This document shows, one piece after another, positions 11,830 to 22,245 of a stretch of 64,000 nt of DNA. Made by a program: the position numbers and the translations under genes. The stretch is from positions 244,567,436 to 244,631,435 of the forward strand of contig OZ005648.1 in the NCBI GenBank assembly GCA_963930645.1, read 5' to 3'. The first letter of the stretch is position 1; every line of letters begins with the position of its first letter. The notes under the pieces are model-generated. The model was not told where the DNA came from. It worked only from the letters and a program-made list of their open reading frames with translations, and made no database searches. The stretch is from Salticus scenicus (Eukaryota > Arthropoda > Arachnida > Araneae > Salticidae).

Positions 11830-12305
11830 ATTACACTGAGAAAAATTTTTGTAACTTGACATCTAGAATCTAAATTGTGGCTCTAGAAAAAGTAGTTCCA
11901 TGTCATCCTTGTAAATTATAGTCCTCTTTGAAAGCGAGTTCTAGGAACCCCTATTAGTATTCTAGAGAGTTTGTTTATATTATCGAGATCAAACCTATTT
12001 GAAAATATCTCCAAATAAATGTGAACACAAGACGCGGGTTTCAGCAAATATTATCTTGGTTTATGACCCGATTCTGGATAATTAAGCGAGAATTTCTCGC
12101 CATACAAAAGATTCAAGAGTATTTAAAAAATTGTTTCACCATCTAGAAATATGTAGACTAGAAATTCTTGATCATTTCGTCTATTCAGTTTATTGGCGTA
12201 CCTTATGCGCATAGCTCGGAAATCTATATCTTTAGTTAAGGGATTTAGAAAATGGCCACTAATTCATTCTAGATGAAAGCGGTATATTTTTTTCCGCAGT
12301 GTAAT
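11830..12305 (+). mobile_element. CACTG-ended repeat family B, copy 2 (uninterrupted MITE)
   Basis: It starts ATTACACTGAGAAAAA and ends with the inverse, TTTTCCGCAGTGTAAT, giving short terminal inverted repeats. It is about 476 bp with no coding capacity. It matches 8446-9261 once the nested MITE is removed. No flanking duplication is obvious, so the superfamily is left open. Confidence 0.7.
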
Positions 12306-12844
12306 TTTTCACGGTATGCAACATGCTGTAAATGGCTGCTATTAATGTTTGGTTGAAAAAGCCATAAATTGAAGTAACCCACACCTGCTTTTACCGACAA
12401 TTAAGACGATTTTTGAAAGAGCAAGAAACATTTAGAGATATTTATAACTGTTGATGATAACTATATGTTGATAATAACTATATAAAGAAGTCTTAAAAAC
12501 ATAAAATGTAATGCCGATTAAATGAAAAAACGATTACAAAATATTTTTTCAAAGTGTATTAAAAACTCAGATTCAGCGGAAGTTTATAAAACAATGATCG
12601 CAATTTTTATCACAGGCAGACAGTGTTTCCCCCTAGAAGCTACTCATGATGAGGTAGGACTTCAGGATTGTACTCTCGTTTTATACTGACATCCACTATA
12701 GATTCAAGTATAAACTATACTTAAAATAGAATTGAAAGAAGTTAATGAAAAATAAATCGCAAAAAAGCAAAACATATAACAAATAACAAATATTCAACTA
12801 AAGTTAGGGTGTCAAGGCCTCAAAGCTATCCAAGTTTTTAAAAC
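12306..12844. other. AT-rich sequence, nothing recognised
   Basis: Intergenic stretch between repeat family B and a SINE. No gene or repeat structure could be supported. Confidence 0.45.
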
Positions 12845-13018
12845 CGTCAGTGGCCGAGCACTCAACTCTGCGCGCAAAACTGGTAGATGGGAAGTGTCAA
12901 GTTCGATCCCAGGTTACGCACATTGATCTAGCCGTTTGGAATTTTCCGTGGTTTTTTTTTTCCGAAAGGGCTAGGATCCCCCAGAAAGACACCCTGTAAG
13001 GGGATAGGAGTTACACAC
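12845..13018 (+). mobile_element. tRNA-derived SINE, copy 1
   Basis: The head has an A-box-like TGGCCGAGCACTCAAC (12851-12866) and a B-box-like AAGTTCGATCCC (12899-12910), spaced as in a tRNA gene. A body follows with CCGTTTGGAATTTTCCGTGG and CACCCTGTAAGG. Related sequence occurs at 49270-49466 (minus) and 63058-63290 (plus). The tRNA part does not fold into an intact tRNA. Confidence 0.65.
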
Positions 13019-13020
13019 AA

Positions 13021-13370
13021 CATGCAAAATTTTTCAGTTGAACTCGACGATAGGAAATAGGTTTAAAGTTCGAAATCAAATTTTGAACTGGCGTTGAAGA
13101 ACCTGAACACTAACCAAACCCACTTACTAAATTTTTAATTGATTGACCATATATTGTCATCGGAATTATACATGTGTATAAATTTTCAGTTCAACTGGGT
13201 GATAGAAAGTGGGTTAAAATTTGAAAACAAATTTTCGACTGGAGTTGAAAGCCTAATCGAATTCCGCTATCACCGTTACTGTTTGTGCATGTATTTTCTT
13301 CGGAATTATACATGCGTGCAAAATTTTAGTTCAATCGGACGATAAGATGTGAGTTAAAGTTCACGCTTGC
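13021..13370 (+). repeat. Degenerate tandem repeat, ~145-bp unit, 2.4 copies
   Basis: Units start near 13021, 13169 and 13311. Each has a CATGNNTNNAAAATTTTCAGTT-like start, a GATAG-containing block and GAGTTAAAGTT or similar, and the first two end in TCGGAATTATA. Spacing is 148 and 142 bp. A frame at 13139-13345 merely reads across the repeat. Confidence 0.55.
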
Positions 13371-13413
13371 ACGATTTGATATCTATAGCCAACAAACAAA
13401 ATTAAATATAAGC

Positions 13414-13453
<40 letters not shown>

Positions 13454-13689
13454 GCGATTATATATTAATCATAAATAAAACATTTATTTACCTTTTAGCA
13501 TCTCGAAATAACTTTTAGACTTTTTCAATCATTGACTATTTCCTAATTCTTACAAATTAGGTTTTTAAAATACATTGTAGAAATTACATTTTTTACAGTA
13601 AAAATGTTCTGTATTTAGGGTAAAATAATTTTAAATAGATTATTAGATTTAAAATTATCCATTCAGATAAGGAAATTTTATGCTTGAGA
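13371..13689. other. AT-rich flank of the Polinton-like element
   Basis: It contains a long A-run (about 13417-13450) and no gene. Confidence 0.5.
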
Positions 13690-13695
13690 TATACT
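13690..13695. other. Target-site duplication, left copy (TATACT)
   Basis: TATACT lies directly before the element's first base and again directly after its last base (38163-38168). A 6-bp duplication is the length reported for Polinton/Maverick integrases. Confidence 0.85.
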
Positions 13696-14108
13696 AGTAG
13701 TGAGAGAATGTATGTTCTGCAACAAGAGGTGGTGAGGTGGGTTGCGTTGTTGTGTTGATGCGTTAGGGGAATATGCTAATGGAACGCAACATTCCCATTC
13801 ACTACTACCATTTCGACAGATACAAGCTTGAAAGTAACCTTCTATAGTATATATCACAGCAATTTTTGGTATTGCATCATATTATAGTATTTAAAAATAA
13901 TTTTAAAAAACTTATAATCAGTTATAAAGTTTGTAATATTTGAATTGAGTCATACAAGTACTTTTTCTAATATATTTTTTTTCCGTTAAAATTTTCATAA
14001 ATCAATTTCCCCTTTTCTTTTTATGATATTTCAAAATAATTCACACACATTCTAAAAAATGATGACTTTGAAATAAAACAGACACAGTTTACAGTTAATA
14101 AAAAAACC

Positions 14109-14114
14109 TTTATT
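14109..14114 (-). terminator. Poly(A) signal of the left PolB copy
   Basis: AATAAA on the minus strand, about 83 bases beyond the PolB stop codon. The same signal is mirrored at 37744-37749 in the right arm. Confidence 0.5.
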
Positions 14115-14372
14115 ACAACGATATTTACAAGTATTTTACATCTAATAAGTTACATCATAATTTCATTCAATATAATTAAGTTTTCAATATTAAATCTTAA
14201 TCAATTTCGCAATGTCCATATGCTAAACTTGTTATTCCATCTTCAGCAATGTATCGTTTGTCATCAAACGGACTGAGACTGATTTTATTTTGACAGATTG
14301 TATATAGTTTATGTTTTTCTTGGCCTATTTTTAATTGTTTTTCTATGCTTGTTTTCTGTTGCAGTAAGCACT

Positions 14373-14380
14373 GTAAATAG
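14373..14380. other. 8-bp target duplication of the nested element, left copy (GTAAATAG)
   Basis: GTAAATAG is repeated at 22925-22932 and present once at the matching position of the intact right arm (CTATTTAC, about 37477-37484). This proves a simple insertion. Confidence 0.92.
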
Positions 14381-14960
14381 GGGTCTGGTACGATTTACCG
14401 ACACTCGCTTTCCCGACAACTCAGTTTCCCGACGCCACTTTCCCGACAGGTACGTTTTCCCGACAACTGATTTTCCCGACAGGTACGTTTTCCCGACAAC
14501 TCACTTTCCCGACAGGTACGGTTTCCCGACAGCTCACTTTCCCGACAGGTACGTTTTCCCGACAACTCACTTTCCCGACAGGTACGTTTTCCCGACAACT
14601 CACTTTCCCGACAGGTACGTTTTCCCGACAACTCACTTTCCCGACAGGTACGTTTTCCCGACAACTCACTTTCCCGACAGGTACGTTTTCCCGACAACTC
14701 ACTTTCCCGACAGGTACGTTTTCCCGACAGCTCACTTTCCCGACAGCCCACTTTCCCGACAGCCCACTTTCCCGACAGGTACGTTTTCCCGACAACTCAC
14801 TTTCCCGACAGGTACGTTTTCCCGACAACTCACTTTCCCGACAACTCACTTTCCCGACAAATCATTTTCCCGATAACTCATTTTCCCGATAGCTCTCTTT
14901 CCCGACAAATCACTTTTCCGACAGCTCACTTTCCCGACAGGTAAGGTTTCCGAACAGCTG
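14381..14960 (+). repeat. Left minisatellite terminal repeat (33-bp higher unit)
   Basis: About 17 higher-order units, each made of two half-units: TTTCCCGACAACTCACT and TTCCCGACAGGTACGT. Variants carry AGCTCA or AGCCCA. The array degrades inward (AATCATTTTCCCGATAACTC and similar) and fades near 14960. Because 33 is divisible by three and the unit lacks stops, it shows long frames on both strands; these are not genes. Confidence 0.92.
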
Positions 14961-15420
14961 CTGACTTTCTCGGAATTTCGCTTGTTTACAGATTTTTCTA
15001 AATAAGAAAGAGGACGGATTAAAAAATAATAAAAATAATGCTGAATACGTAATTCGATTTCATTATTATTCAAAATGAATTTTAAATAATACTTTACATT
15101 TTAATCAAATTTCAAAAAATAAATATAAATAAATAAATAAAATAAAAATATTACTCTTCTAATTACTTGCTTTTTAAAACAAAATTTGTATTCTTTAATA
15201 TATGTCTGCCATATGGAAATAAGTTTTTCTAAAGAAAAAAAAAAACATTAGTTTCCGAATTTGAATCAAAAGTGGGTACATTTGTAACATATATCTGAAC
15301 CAGTATTTATTTCTGAATGCATGAAATTAAGAGATTTTGGTAGTCAAATATAACAATTTGGAGTGCGTATTATTTTTATTTAATTATTTATTTGTTCAGA
15401 AAAATGGTGCTAAATGTGCG
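14961..15420. other. Interior of the nested element, nothing recognised
   Basis: AT-rich sequence between the left minisatellite and a dispersed repeat. No gene seen. Confidence 0.5.
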
Positions 15421-15785
15421 ATTTATTTTTACTTTCTCTTACCCATAAGGTAGAGAAAGTATTGTTATAGGGTCAAATTTACGAACGTGAGTTTTTGCTA
15501 TATTTTCACGTTTTGAGGTCCCCTGAATCCGAAAATCATGTTTTTAGTGGTTGGTCTGTCTGTGTGTCTGCTATCAGCATATCTCAAGAACAAATAGTAG
15601 TAGAAAGTCCAGACATTTTATTTTAAATGTGTATCATATACTAGGGCTGCTACACTAAGCTTTTCGTTGAGAGGAAGCAAATGGTTAGTATACACGGACA
15701 CCCAAGAATATTCAAATACATTACGTCTATCGGGTAAATTCCAGGAAAGTAGAGTTTAACGTCTATAGGCTACACTAAGCCAAAT
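15421..15785 (+). repeat. Dispersed repeat family D, copy 1
   Basis: It starts TTTACTTTCTCTTACC, then GTAGAGAAAGTATTGTTATAG, TTTTGAGGTCCCCTGA, a TGTCTGTGTGTCTG run, and ends in blocks (TTCGTTGAGAGGAAGC, GTAGAGTTTAACGTCTATAG) that recur inverted at 58740-59345. Other copies lie at 44354 (plus) and 40560-41170 (minus). Confidence 0.7.
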
Positions 15786-16431
15786 GAAATTAATATATAT
15801 TTTTTATATACGTAAAAATATGTTTCATGCAGAATATGGTGGAGATTTCATTCACTGTTCGTTTACAGCGCTACACAAAGAACTATATTATAGTGCGACA
15901 ATAGTTGAAAATTGGTGGAAGCGTAATTCAGGTTGTGCCGTGTGTATTATTACTATAGGATTGTGTTTAGGTGCACTATGTGATTGGTACATAATCTTGA
16001 AACGTTATACAGGGCTGTAAATGTTTAAGCGATAATATTCTTTTTTATTGTTAGAGGAAATGCTTTACTGTAATATTTTACCATGTCCAAGAAAGCTGCT
16101 CAGGAAAGGAAATGAATTCTTCATAGACATATGGTAAATAATTTATGTCTTAAGCTAAATAGTCATCGCTTGATTTTTGTGTATTTACACATTTGTCACA
16201 GTGTTTTGAGCTTTTTTGAACATGGCATCATATTGCCACTTATTGAGAAACTTTATGCTTCATGATAATTAATTTCAGAAATAAGATTTTATTTTATCGC
16301 TCTAATCAATATAATATATATTTTTCCCCTAATCTATTTGTTAAATCCATGATTATTTTGTGGCCTATTATTGAAATACAGAACCATTTTCCACAAACTG
16401 ACAAATTTTATGTTTAATAACACAAATAGGG
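15786..16431. other. Interior of the nested element, nothing recognised
   Basis: A 78-codon frame at 15784-16020 (plus) contains cysteines and a hydrophobic stretch but resembles no known family and is not called. No other structure seen. Confidence 0.4.
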
Positions 16432-19400
16432 GAAAGTACCCCAAAACGGGATAGCTTATCTATTCTTCGCTTTATTTCTTATTGTGTACAAGGTACATTC
16501 CAAAGCTAGACGTCATTTAAAAGTATACACCTTTTCAACTACTTAAAATACCTTTCTCACATTTGTTCAATAATATTTATGTGAAAAATACTGGTTTCAC
16601 AAAGTCTTACACGATCCCGTTTTACCCTACCAAGGGTGGGTAAAAAGGGATAGGGATTTTTATGTTATTAGGTTTTTGCTGATTTTACTTTTGATTTAGT
16701 TTTTAGAACAAAAGTAGGCTACGTTTTTATAGGAAGAAACTTTTTAATTGTAAATTTGAAACATTACATAACACAGAAATCGCATAAAAATGTGTCGTCT
16801 TCTTCTTCTGCTCTGGAACAGGCTTCGTGGGCCCATCCCTGGCAGCTCGAGCATTGTATCCAGCCTTCTCCAGATTTCGATTCAAGATACAGAGCGTTGC
16901 AGAAAATACATGCTTCATCTTCTGAAGACGACGACGTCCAACCTTCGCTAACTGAAGATTTTTTTTTTAGGTTTTCTTATGTTAGGTCCATTTTCTTCGA
17001 TTTTTGCAAATGATGATTGTGGTGTTTTTTCAGGTTCAGAGTAACATTTTTTAACTTTATCTGCCTGTTTTGCATCTCCACTTGGTTTTCTTTTACGCCT
17101 CGTTTGTTTTCTCTTCGGAACATTCAAGAGACTTGTTTTGGCAGCCCTTTTTTTCAGCTTTTGAGTTCTTTCTCGTTCTTGCCTTTCACGCTCTTCTTCT
17201 TCCAACTCAAGTTTATATGGGCTTCCTGTTAAAATTGCTGTTTTCCCTCTTCTCCTATCGTGTTTATTTTGAGGTCTTGGTCCAATCACTCGTGATGGAG
17301 GTAGAATTTCTTTGGGTGATATAGAAAATGGCAGCGAAGGACGATAGTATAGCCCAAAGTCCTTTGTTTCCTGTTGAAGTGGATGGTTGGATAAGTCCCG
17401 CGCTTGTGCTAGTGTTATCGGTGCCCCCATCACTAGGTGATTCATTCAATACTGTCTCTAGTGGTTGTGATGACTGCAAACTCGTAGATGCTATGACTGA
17501 ACTTGAAGATCCTTCGGATCTGGCCTCGTTTTGTTGCAGATTTAATGGTTGTTGGGACATCCTGTTCTGAGCATCCGACAACGGGTGATCTGTTGGAAGA
17601 GAAGGAGCGAAGAGATATTCAGGAAAGACATCTGGGTTATATGGAAAAATGCCTGTTTTCCTGAACCCATTCACAGCAGTTTGGACAAGAAATGCTCGTT
17701 GAAATGCTGCATTGAACATCTTTCCTACTTCGTAGATAGTAATCCCTCTGCCAGGATGGTTGAACATCCACTTGCGAACTACTTGCTCCTAGAAGGTGCT
17801 CAATGGAGACATAACTGTAACATCTAATGGCTGAAGCCGATGAGAAGTGTGCGGAGGGAAAGTCAGCATGATAACATTTTTTTTTCTCTTGCCAGATTTA
17901 TTAGTTCGATACTTTTAGTGTGGCTGCAGTGACCATCAAGCAACAGCAGAACAGGTCTTTCATGGGAAGGATTTGCTATCTGAAAGAATTTCTTGAACCA
18001 CACAGTGAATGATTCCTTGTTTATACAGCCTTGTTTATATATGCCGCGAAAGAGCCTGGTAGAGTATCATCCATTAGCCTTGGGTTTTCCCTTTGCCTGG
18101 GGAAGGCAAACATGGGAGGAAGATAATTCTCTGCAGCACTTACACAGGTTTCTACTGTGACCAAGGCTCCTCGCTCACCTGATGTCAAACTTCCCACTTG
18201 CTTTTTACCTCGCAATGCAAGAACTTTAGAAGGTTTGTTAGGAACTGTGAGAATCCCAGTTTCATCATCATTGTAAATGTCATTGGCAGCAAACTTATAC
18301 TTTTCATAGAGAGAGGCCAATAGGTCATAAAACTTTTTCACGGCAACGCGATTGAAACCTTTTGCTCTAGCCATCGTTATAGCTTCAGGGTTTCTCAAGG
18401 GTTTATTTCTTCCAAGAAAATTGTACGACCAGTGCTTATCCGCAATTTTTTTAATGGTGTTAAAACAATGCTGAATATTGTTAATTTCAGCTAACTCAAA
18501 AGCTAGGATTCTCAAGGTAATTCCAAAGGGCCTTTCTTCTAATATCAGTACATGTTGAGCTAGCTTTTTTTCCTGATCTGCAGTACAGACGTTTTCAAAC
18601 CTGCCCAGCTTTTTTACAGCAGCCACTTCTGGTGTCAAAGCATTTAAGCGAGCTTTTTCCACTTTTCACTCCAGTGTAGATTTGGGGACATTAAATCAAT
18701 GGGCATCTTTCAGAAAACCCATCCTCCCTTCTAAAACTTCTCGAACAGCCTCTGCCATGCTCTGTTCGTCCCAGCTATTTCTAGATGAAGTTCGCTGATA
18801 ATTGCGAGGCATCTTGTATTCTGAAACTAAAATAAATTATTAGCTTTTTAAAAATTGCCAAAGAAAATATGGTCAAAGTTTAGTTGTGATTAGCTTATGT
18901 TTTTATAATATTATAGTGCGCACAACGTGTGGTTTTCTGGTTTATCTTTGTATAAGCCGCCCCCCTAAAAAATATTTTTAAAAAAATCAACTTTTTTGAA
19001 TTTAAAACTTAAATTTTCGGTCAAAACATTTTTCTGACTTACAGTTTTAACCTATAACTAAACTTTGTACATAACTCAGGCCAATTATTTGTACCCCAAA
19101 AGTAAATAATTTTATTTCGAAAATATAATTATTTAAAATTAAAATAAATTGTTGTAATTGATTATACATATTTTAATTCATTACTTTTTTCAATTAAAAT
19201 AACTTAAACACATTGCCAAAACATTAATGGAAATGGTCGGGTAAAACGGGACACATCAAAATTGTATCCCGTTTTGGGCACCCCAAAAGTGTCCCGTTTT
19301 GCCCGACCGTGATGCTTTTGACAACATAAATGGCTGACCCCTGAACCGTCACTCACTAGCAATATTTAAATACATGAAATTGTTGTTAAAAGAGCTATGA

Positions 19401-19683
19401 ACAAAACACAGTACTTACCGGAATTGTTCCGAAGGACGGAGAAGCACAAGGATAGTTGTTCTGCAGTCGAAAAAAGTACAAAGTAAGTAAAAATCTCACT
19501 TGAAAACTATGAAAAAGTATTTCTTTGGGAAACACGTGGCTAGCGTTGAGAGATCAACTGAGAATGCTGTCATGGTGGTCGGGAACCAGTTTAGTCTTTC
19601 TCCCGCGAGTCAGCATCACCAGTCAAGATCCGACGCTCAACATCCGGTTTTGCCCGCCTATCCCGTTTTGGGGAACTCTCCCC
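16432..19683 (-). mobile_element. Decayed pogo/Tigger-type DNA transposon, 3.25 kb
   Basis: TA flanks both ends (16430-16431 and 19684-19685). The termini are inverted: left GGGGAAAGTACCCCAAAACG, right ending in CGTTTTGGGGAACTCTCCCC read on the plus strand. An additional CCCGTTTTG word recurs subterminally near 19210-19310 and 16615-16650. The interior encodes a DDE transposase on the minus strand. TA duplication and a pogo-type transposase agree. The element sits inside the minisatellite-ended element, so it inserted after that element formed. Confidence 0.85.
16790..18812 (-). pseudogene. pogo/Tigger-type transposase with C-terminal zinc finger (pseudogene)
   Basis: It starts at the ATG at 18812 (MPRNYQRTSS). 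A psq-type helix-turn-helix region follows (AEAVREVLEGRMGF) and is hit by two TGA stops, near 18698 and 18661. The next open part (18662-18021) holds the CENP-B-like second DNA-binding domain and the first catalytic aspartate region (YNDDETGI). The second catalytic block, LLLDGHCSHT, lies near 17925-17950, and SHRLQPLDVTV near 17815-17850. The FRKTGIFPYNPDVFP motif lies near 17620-17660. A frameshift near 17330 leads into a basic tail (about 17325-16948), then a PHD-like CxxC finger (CIFCNALY ... CSSCQGWAHEAC, about 16910-16800). The architecture is that of arthropod Tigger-like transposases. Several stops and frameshifts make it inactive. Confidence 0.82.
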
Positions 19684-20027
19684 TAAATAAATAAATAAAT
19701 AAAAATAAAAATATTGATTGTTGGTCAGCCAACCAGCGTGAGCAACTCAAGCCTTGCAAGTAAGAAGAAAACCGCATCACGGCATTTTGGCCGAAGAAAA
19801 GCATAGAATTGGCGGAGTAATATATTTCTATTTTTAAAACAACTTTTATAAAAAATAAGATTTTCCTGATAAAAAAAAAAAAAGAAAAGAAAAAAGAAAA
19901 CGAAGACGTTACTAGATTCAGAAAGATCCCATTAACAACACATATTAATTAAAATAAAAATAAAATCATTCGTGCCGTTTTAGAATTTTTTTTATTCCAT
20001 TACACCATCGTTTTTCCCCATTTAGCT
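19684..20027. other. Interior of the nested element, nothing recognised
   Basis: AT-rich, with AATA/AAATA simple repeats beside the pogo end and an A-rich stretch at 19870-19900. No gene. Confidence 0.45.
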
Positions 20028-20265
20028 TTTGAGATTTCAGATTTCAAAACATACTATATGTTGAAATGTAAAAATTTCAGGATAGATTAAGACCGAAGTT
20101 AAAGACTATTTTGAAAAGATAAGAACAAAATATGGCATATTTGTTGAGATATTAAGTGTCGGCTTTTACAAACCTCTTTGATGTCATACTAGCCGTATAT
20201 ATGAGTTCGCAGCGTTCCGTTTGTCCTTCCGCTTGCGTCACTCGAAAAACTGCCATTTCTCATGA
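20028..20265 (+). repeat. Dispersed repeat family A, copy 2
   Basis: Diverged copy of 8131-8375, same orientation, located inside the nested element. A 100-codon frame (20156-20458) begins within it and has no recognisable protein features. Confidence 0.6.
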
Positions 20266-20976
20266 TCAAATCTTCAAAAATTGTTCAAAAGTCAATAATT
20301 TCCCTACCATAGCAACGCATGGAAAAGAAAAGATAAAAGTGAAGGACAAAGAAACGAAACATTTTCGTAAATCAAAATCCGAAAGATGCCCTAACTTTCA
20401 AATTAGTGTAAGATCTATTCACTTTCAAATATGCCTAGAATTGAATAACATCAAATAGGTTAGGTTGATGAATTGCATTTATGATTCATTCGGTCGTAAA
20501 ATAAGAATTAAAAACTTTACAAACACACTTTTATTTGAAAAGCAGTTGTTTTCGGGCACTAGCCGTTTTGCGATGCTTGAAAAACTGTCCGAATTAAAAT
20601 CCCATTCGGTGGCCCCCTCTCTTTAACAGTTTCAGAACCTACAACAGCCTGTTTGATCGCCGTACAAACAACTTTTAAATATCGGACCGTAGCAAACCCT
20701 CGTGTGATGGTGACTGCGAGCCTTCATCCGCTTCATATCGTGAAACAACCTGTTCACCCACGATACAAAGAACATTTGAAAATTCTGACCATTGGAAAGT
20801 CCTCGCTGGAGATTGCGGCGTCCTTATCAGATTTGCCAGTAACTTTGCACATTTGTAAGAATGCGCAATCGATTCGTCACACCCCAAAACCTCAACACAT
20901 GGATTTTTAAGACTCTAGCTGTATATTGATTAAAAAAAAAAAAAAAAATGAATAAAAAAAAAAAAAAAAAAAAAAA
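20266..20976. other. Interior of the nested element with a degenerate ~100-bp duplication
   Basis: Segments near 20663-20710 and 20762-20805 resemble each other (CGTACAAACAACTTTTAAA versus CGATACAAAGAACATTTGAA, each followed by GACC and CCCTCG or TCCTCG). Long A-runs occupy 20930-20976. Overlapping short frames are not called as genes. Confidence 0.4.
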
Positions 20977-21030
20977 TGCCGCCTCCCCATCCATCCTGTA
21001 ACTTTTTCAGAGGTGAATGGGGAGGCGGCA
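20977..21030. repeat. GC-rich hairpin
   Basis: TGCCGCCTCCCCAT (20977-20990) is perfectly inverted at 21017-21030, with a 26-base loop. It follows a long A-run. It is strikingly GC-rich compared with its surroundings. It may be a tiny MITE or a cruciform-forming relic. Confidence 0.7.
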
Positions 21031-21179
21031 AAAATTTTATACATTTGAAATTAAAGCATCGTTTACAAGTCTTTCAAGGGACTACCGTAAAAGGTCGTAT
21101 AAATGAAAATACGAAAAATGGAAATTAAAATAATTACAAGGTAAAAAGAACTTTTTATATACCATGTTTTTAAAATGTT

Positions 21180-22040
21180 CTGTTGAATTATATAAACGCT
21201 CCCGAAGTCTGCGGGATCTAGAAATAATTAGCTAAAAGTATTAAAAAAAGGCAATGTCATTGTGTTGTGAGCTATTCTGAAAGTGTCATATGCCTGCCTA
21301 GTCGAGAAGTTAGCTAAATATATTTTTTGTTGAATTACATAAACGCTGCAGGGACCCAAAACAGTTGGCTAAAAGTACTAAAAAATGCATTATCACCGTG
21401 TTCTGAGCTCTTCGGAAAGTTTCAAATGTCTAGCTAGTCGGGAAGTTATATGATTGTTGAATCATATAAACTCTACCTAAGACAGCGGGGACCTGAAACA
21501 ATTGAGTAAAAGTATTTAAAAAATGCAATGTCACCGTGATCTGAGCTATTCTGAAAGTTTCAAATGTTTAAATGTCTAGCTAGTCGAGAAGTTGTATGAT
21601 TTTTGAATCATATAAACGTTACCGAAAGCTACAGGGACCCGAAACAATTGGCGGAAAGTATTAAAAAATGGATTGTTATCGTATTTTGAACTATTTTAGC
21701 TTCTAAGTTTCAAATGTCTAACAGGTCAGAAAGCCAATTAAATAAATTTTGTGTTGAGTCATATACACGCTACCGATGGCAGCAGGTACCCGAAATTGTT
21801 GGCTAAAAGTATTAAAAACGCATTGTTACCTTGTTTTGAGCTATTCTAAAAGTATCAGATATCTAGCTAGTCGGCAAGATAATAAAAACAAATTCGGTTG
21901 AATCCTATAAACACTGCCGAAGGCAGCAGAAACCTAAAACAGTTACCTAAAAGTATTAAAAAATGCATTGTCACCATGTTCTGAGCTATTCTGAAAGTTT
22001 TAAATGTCTGGCTTGTCGGGAAGTTAGTTAAAAATCGATT
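21180..22040 (+). repeat. Satellite-like array, ~145-bp unit, 6 copies
   Basis: Units start at TTGAATNATATAAACGCT-like sites near 21183, 21330, 21455, 21603, 21753 and 21895 (spacing 125-150 bp). Each contains AGTATTAAAAAATGCATTGTC-like and AATGTCTAGCTAGTCGGGAAGTTA-like blocks with many substitutions. A related single fragment (ATCGATTTTTAACTAACTTC, inverted) lies outside the element near 38378-38410. Confidence 0.75.
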
Positions 22041-22245
22041 GCAATATTTGAACTGGACACACAAACAAACAAGGATCGAAGTTAATAAAATCATAGTAAA
22101 AATATTTCTTCAAATTTAATAACACTGTAGCAAAACTTATGTAGAACACTGATTAACAAAGTTTTTTAAGATATTAATATATATTACATTGTAGTAGAAT
22201 TCATAGTTAAAAAGAGTAAAATATAAAACAAATAAAATAATGATA
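22041..22245. other. Interior of the nested element, nothing recognised
   Basis: Short AT-rich stretch between the satellite array and the right minisatellite. Confidence 0.45.

Noticed and set aside
14298..14876. Long open frames with FPDRYVFPTTH-type repeats (also on the minus strand at 14395-14849, and at 22280-22996 and 22587-22928)
   Set aside because: They are translations of the 33-bp minisatellite, whose unit is a multiple of three without stops, so frames stay open on both strands. No repeat protein is implied.
14381..14960. CRISPR-like regular repeat array
   Set aside because: The units abut with no unique spacers, the DNA is eukaryotic, and the array is the end of a transposon.
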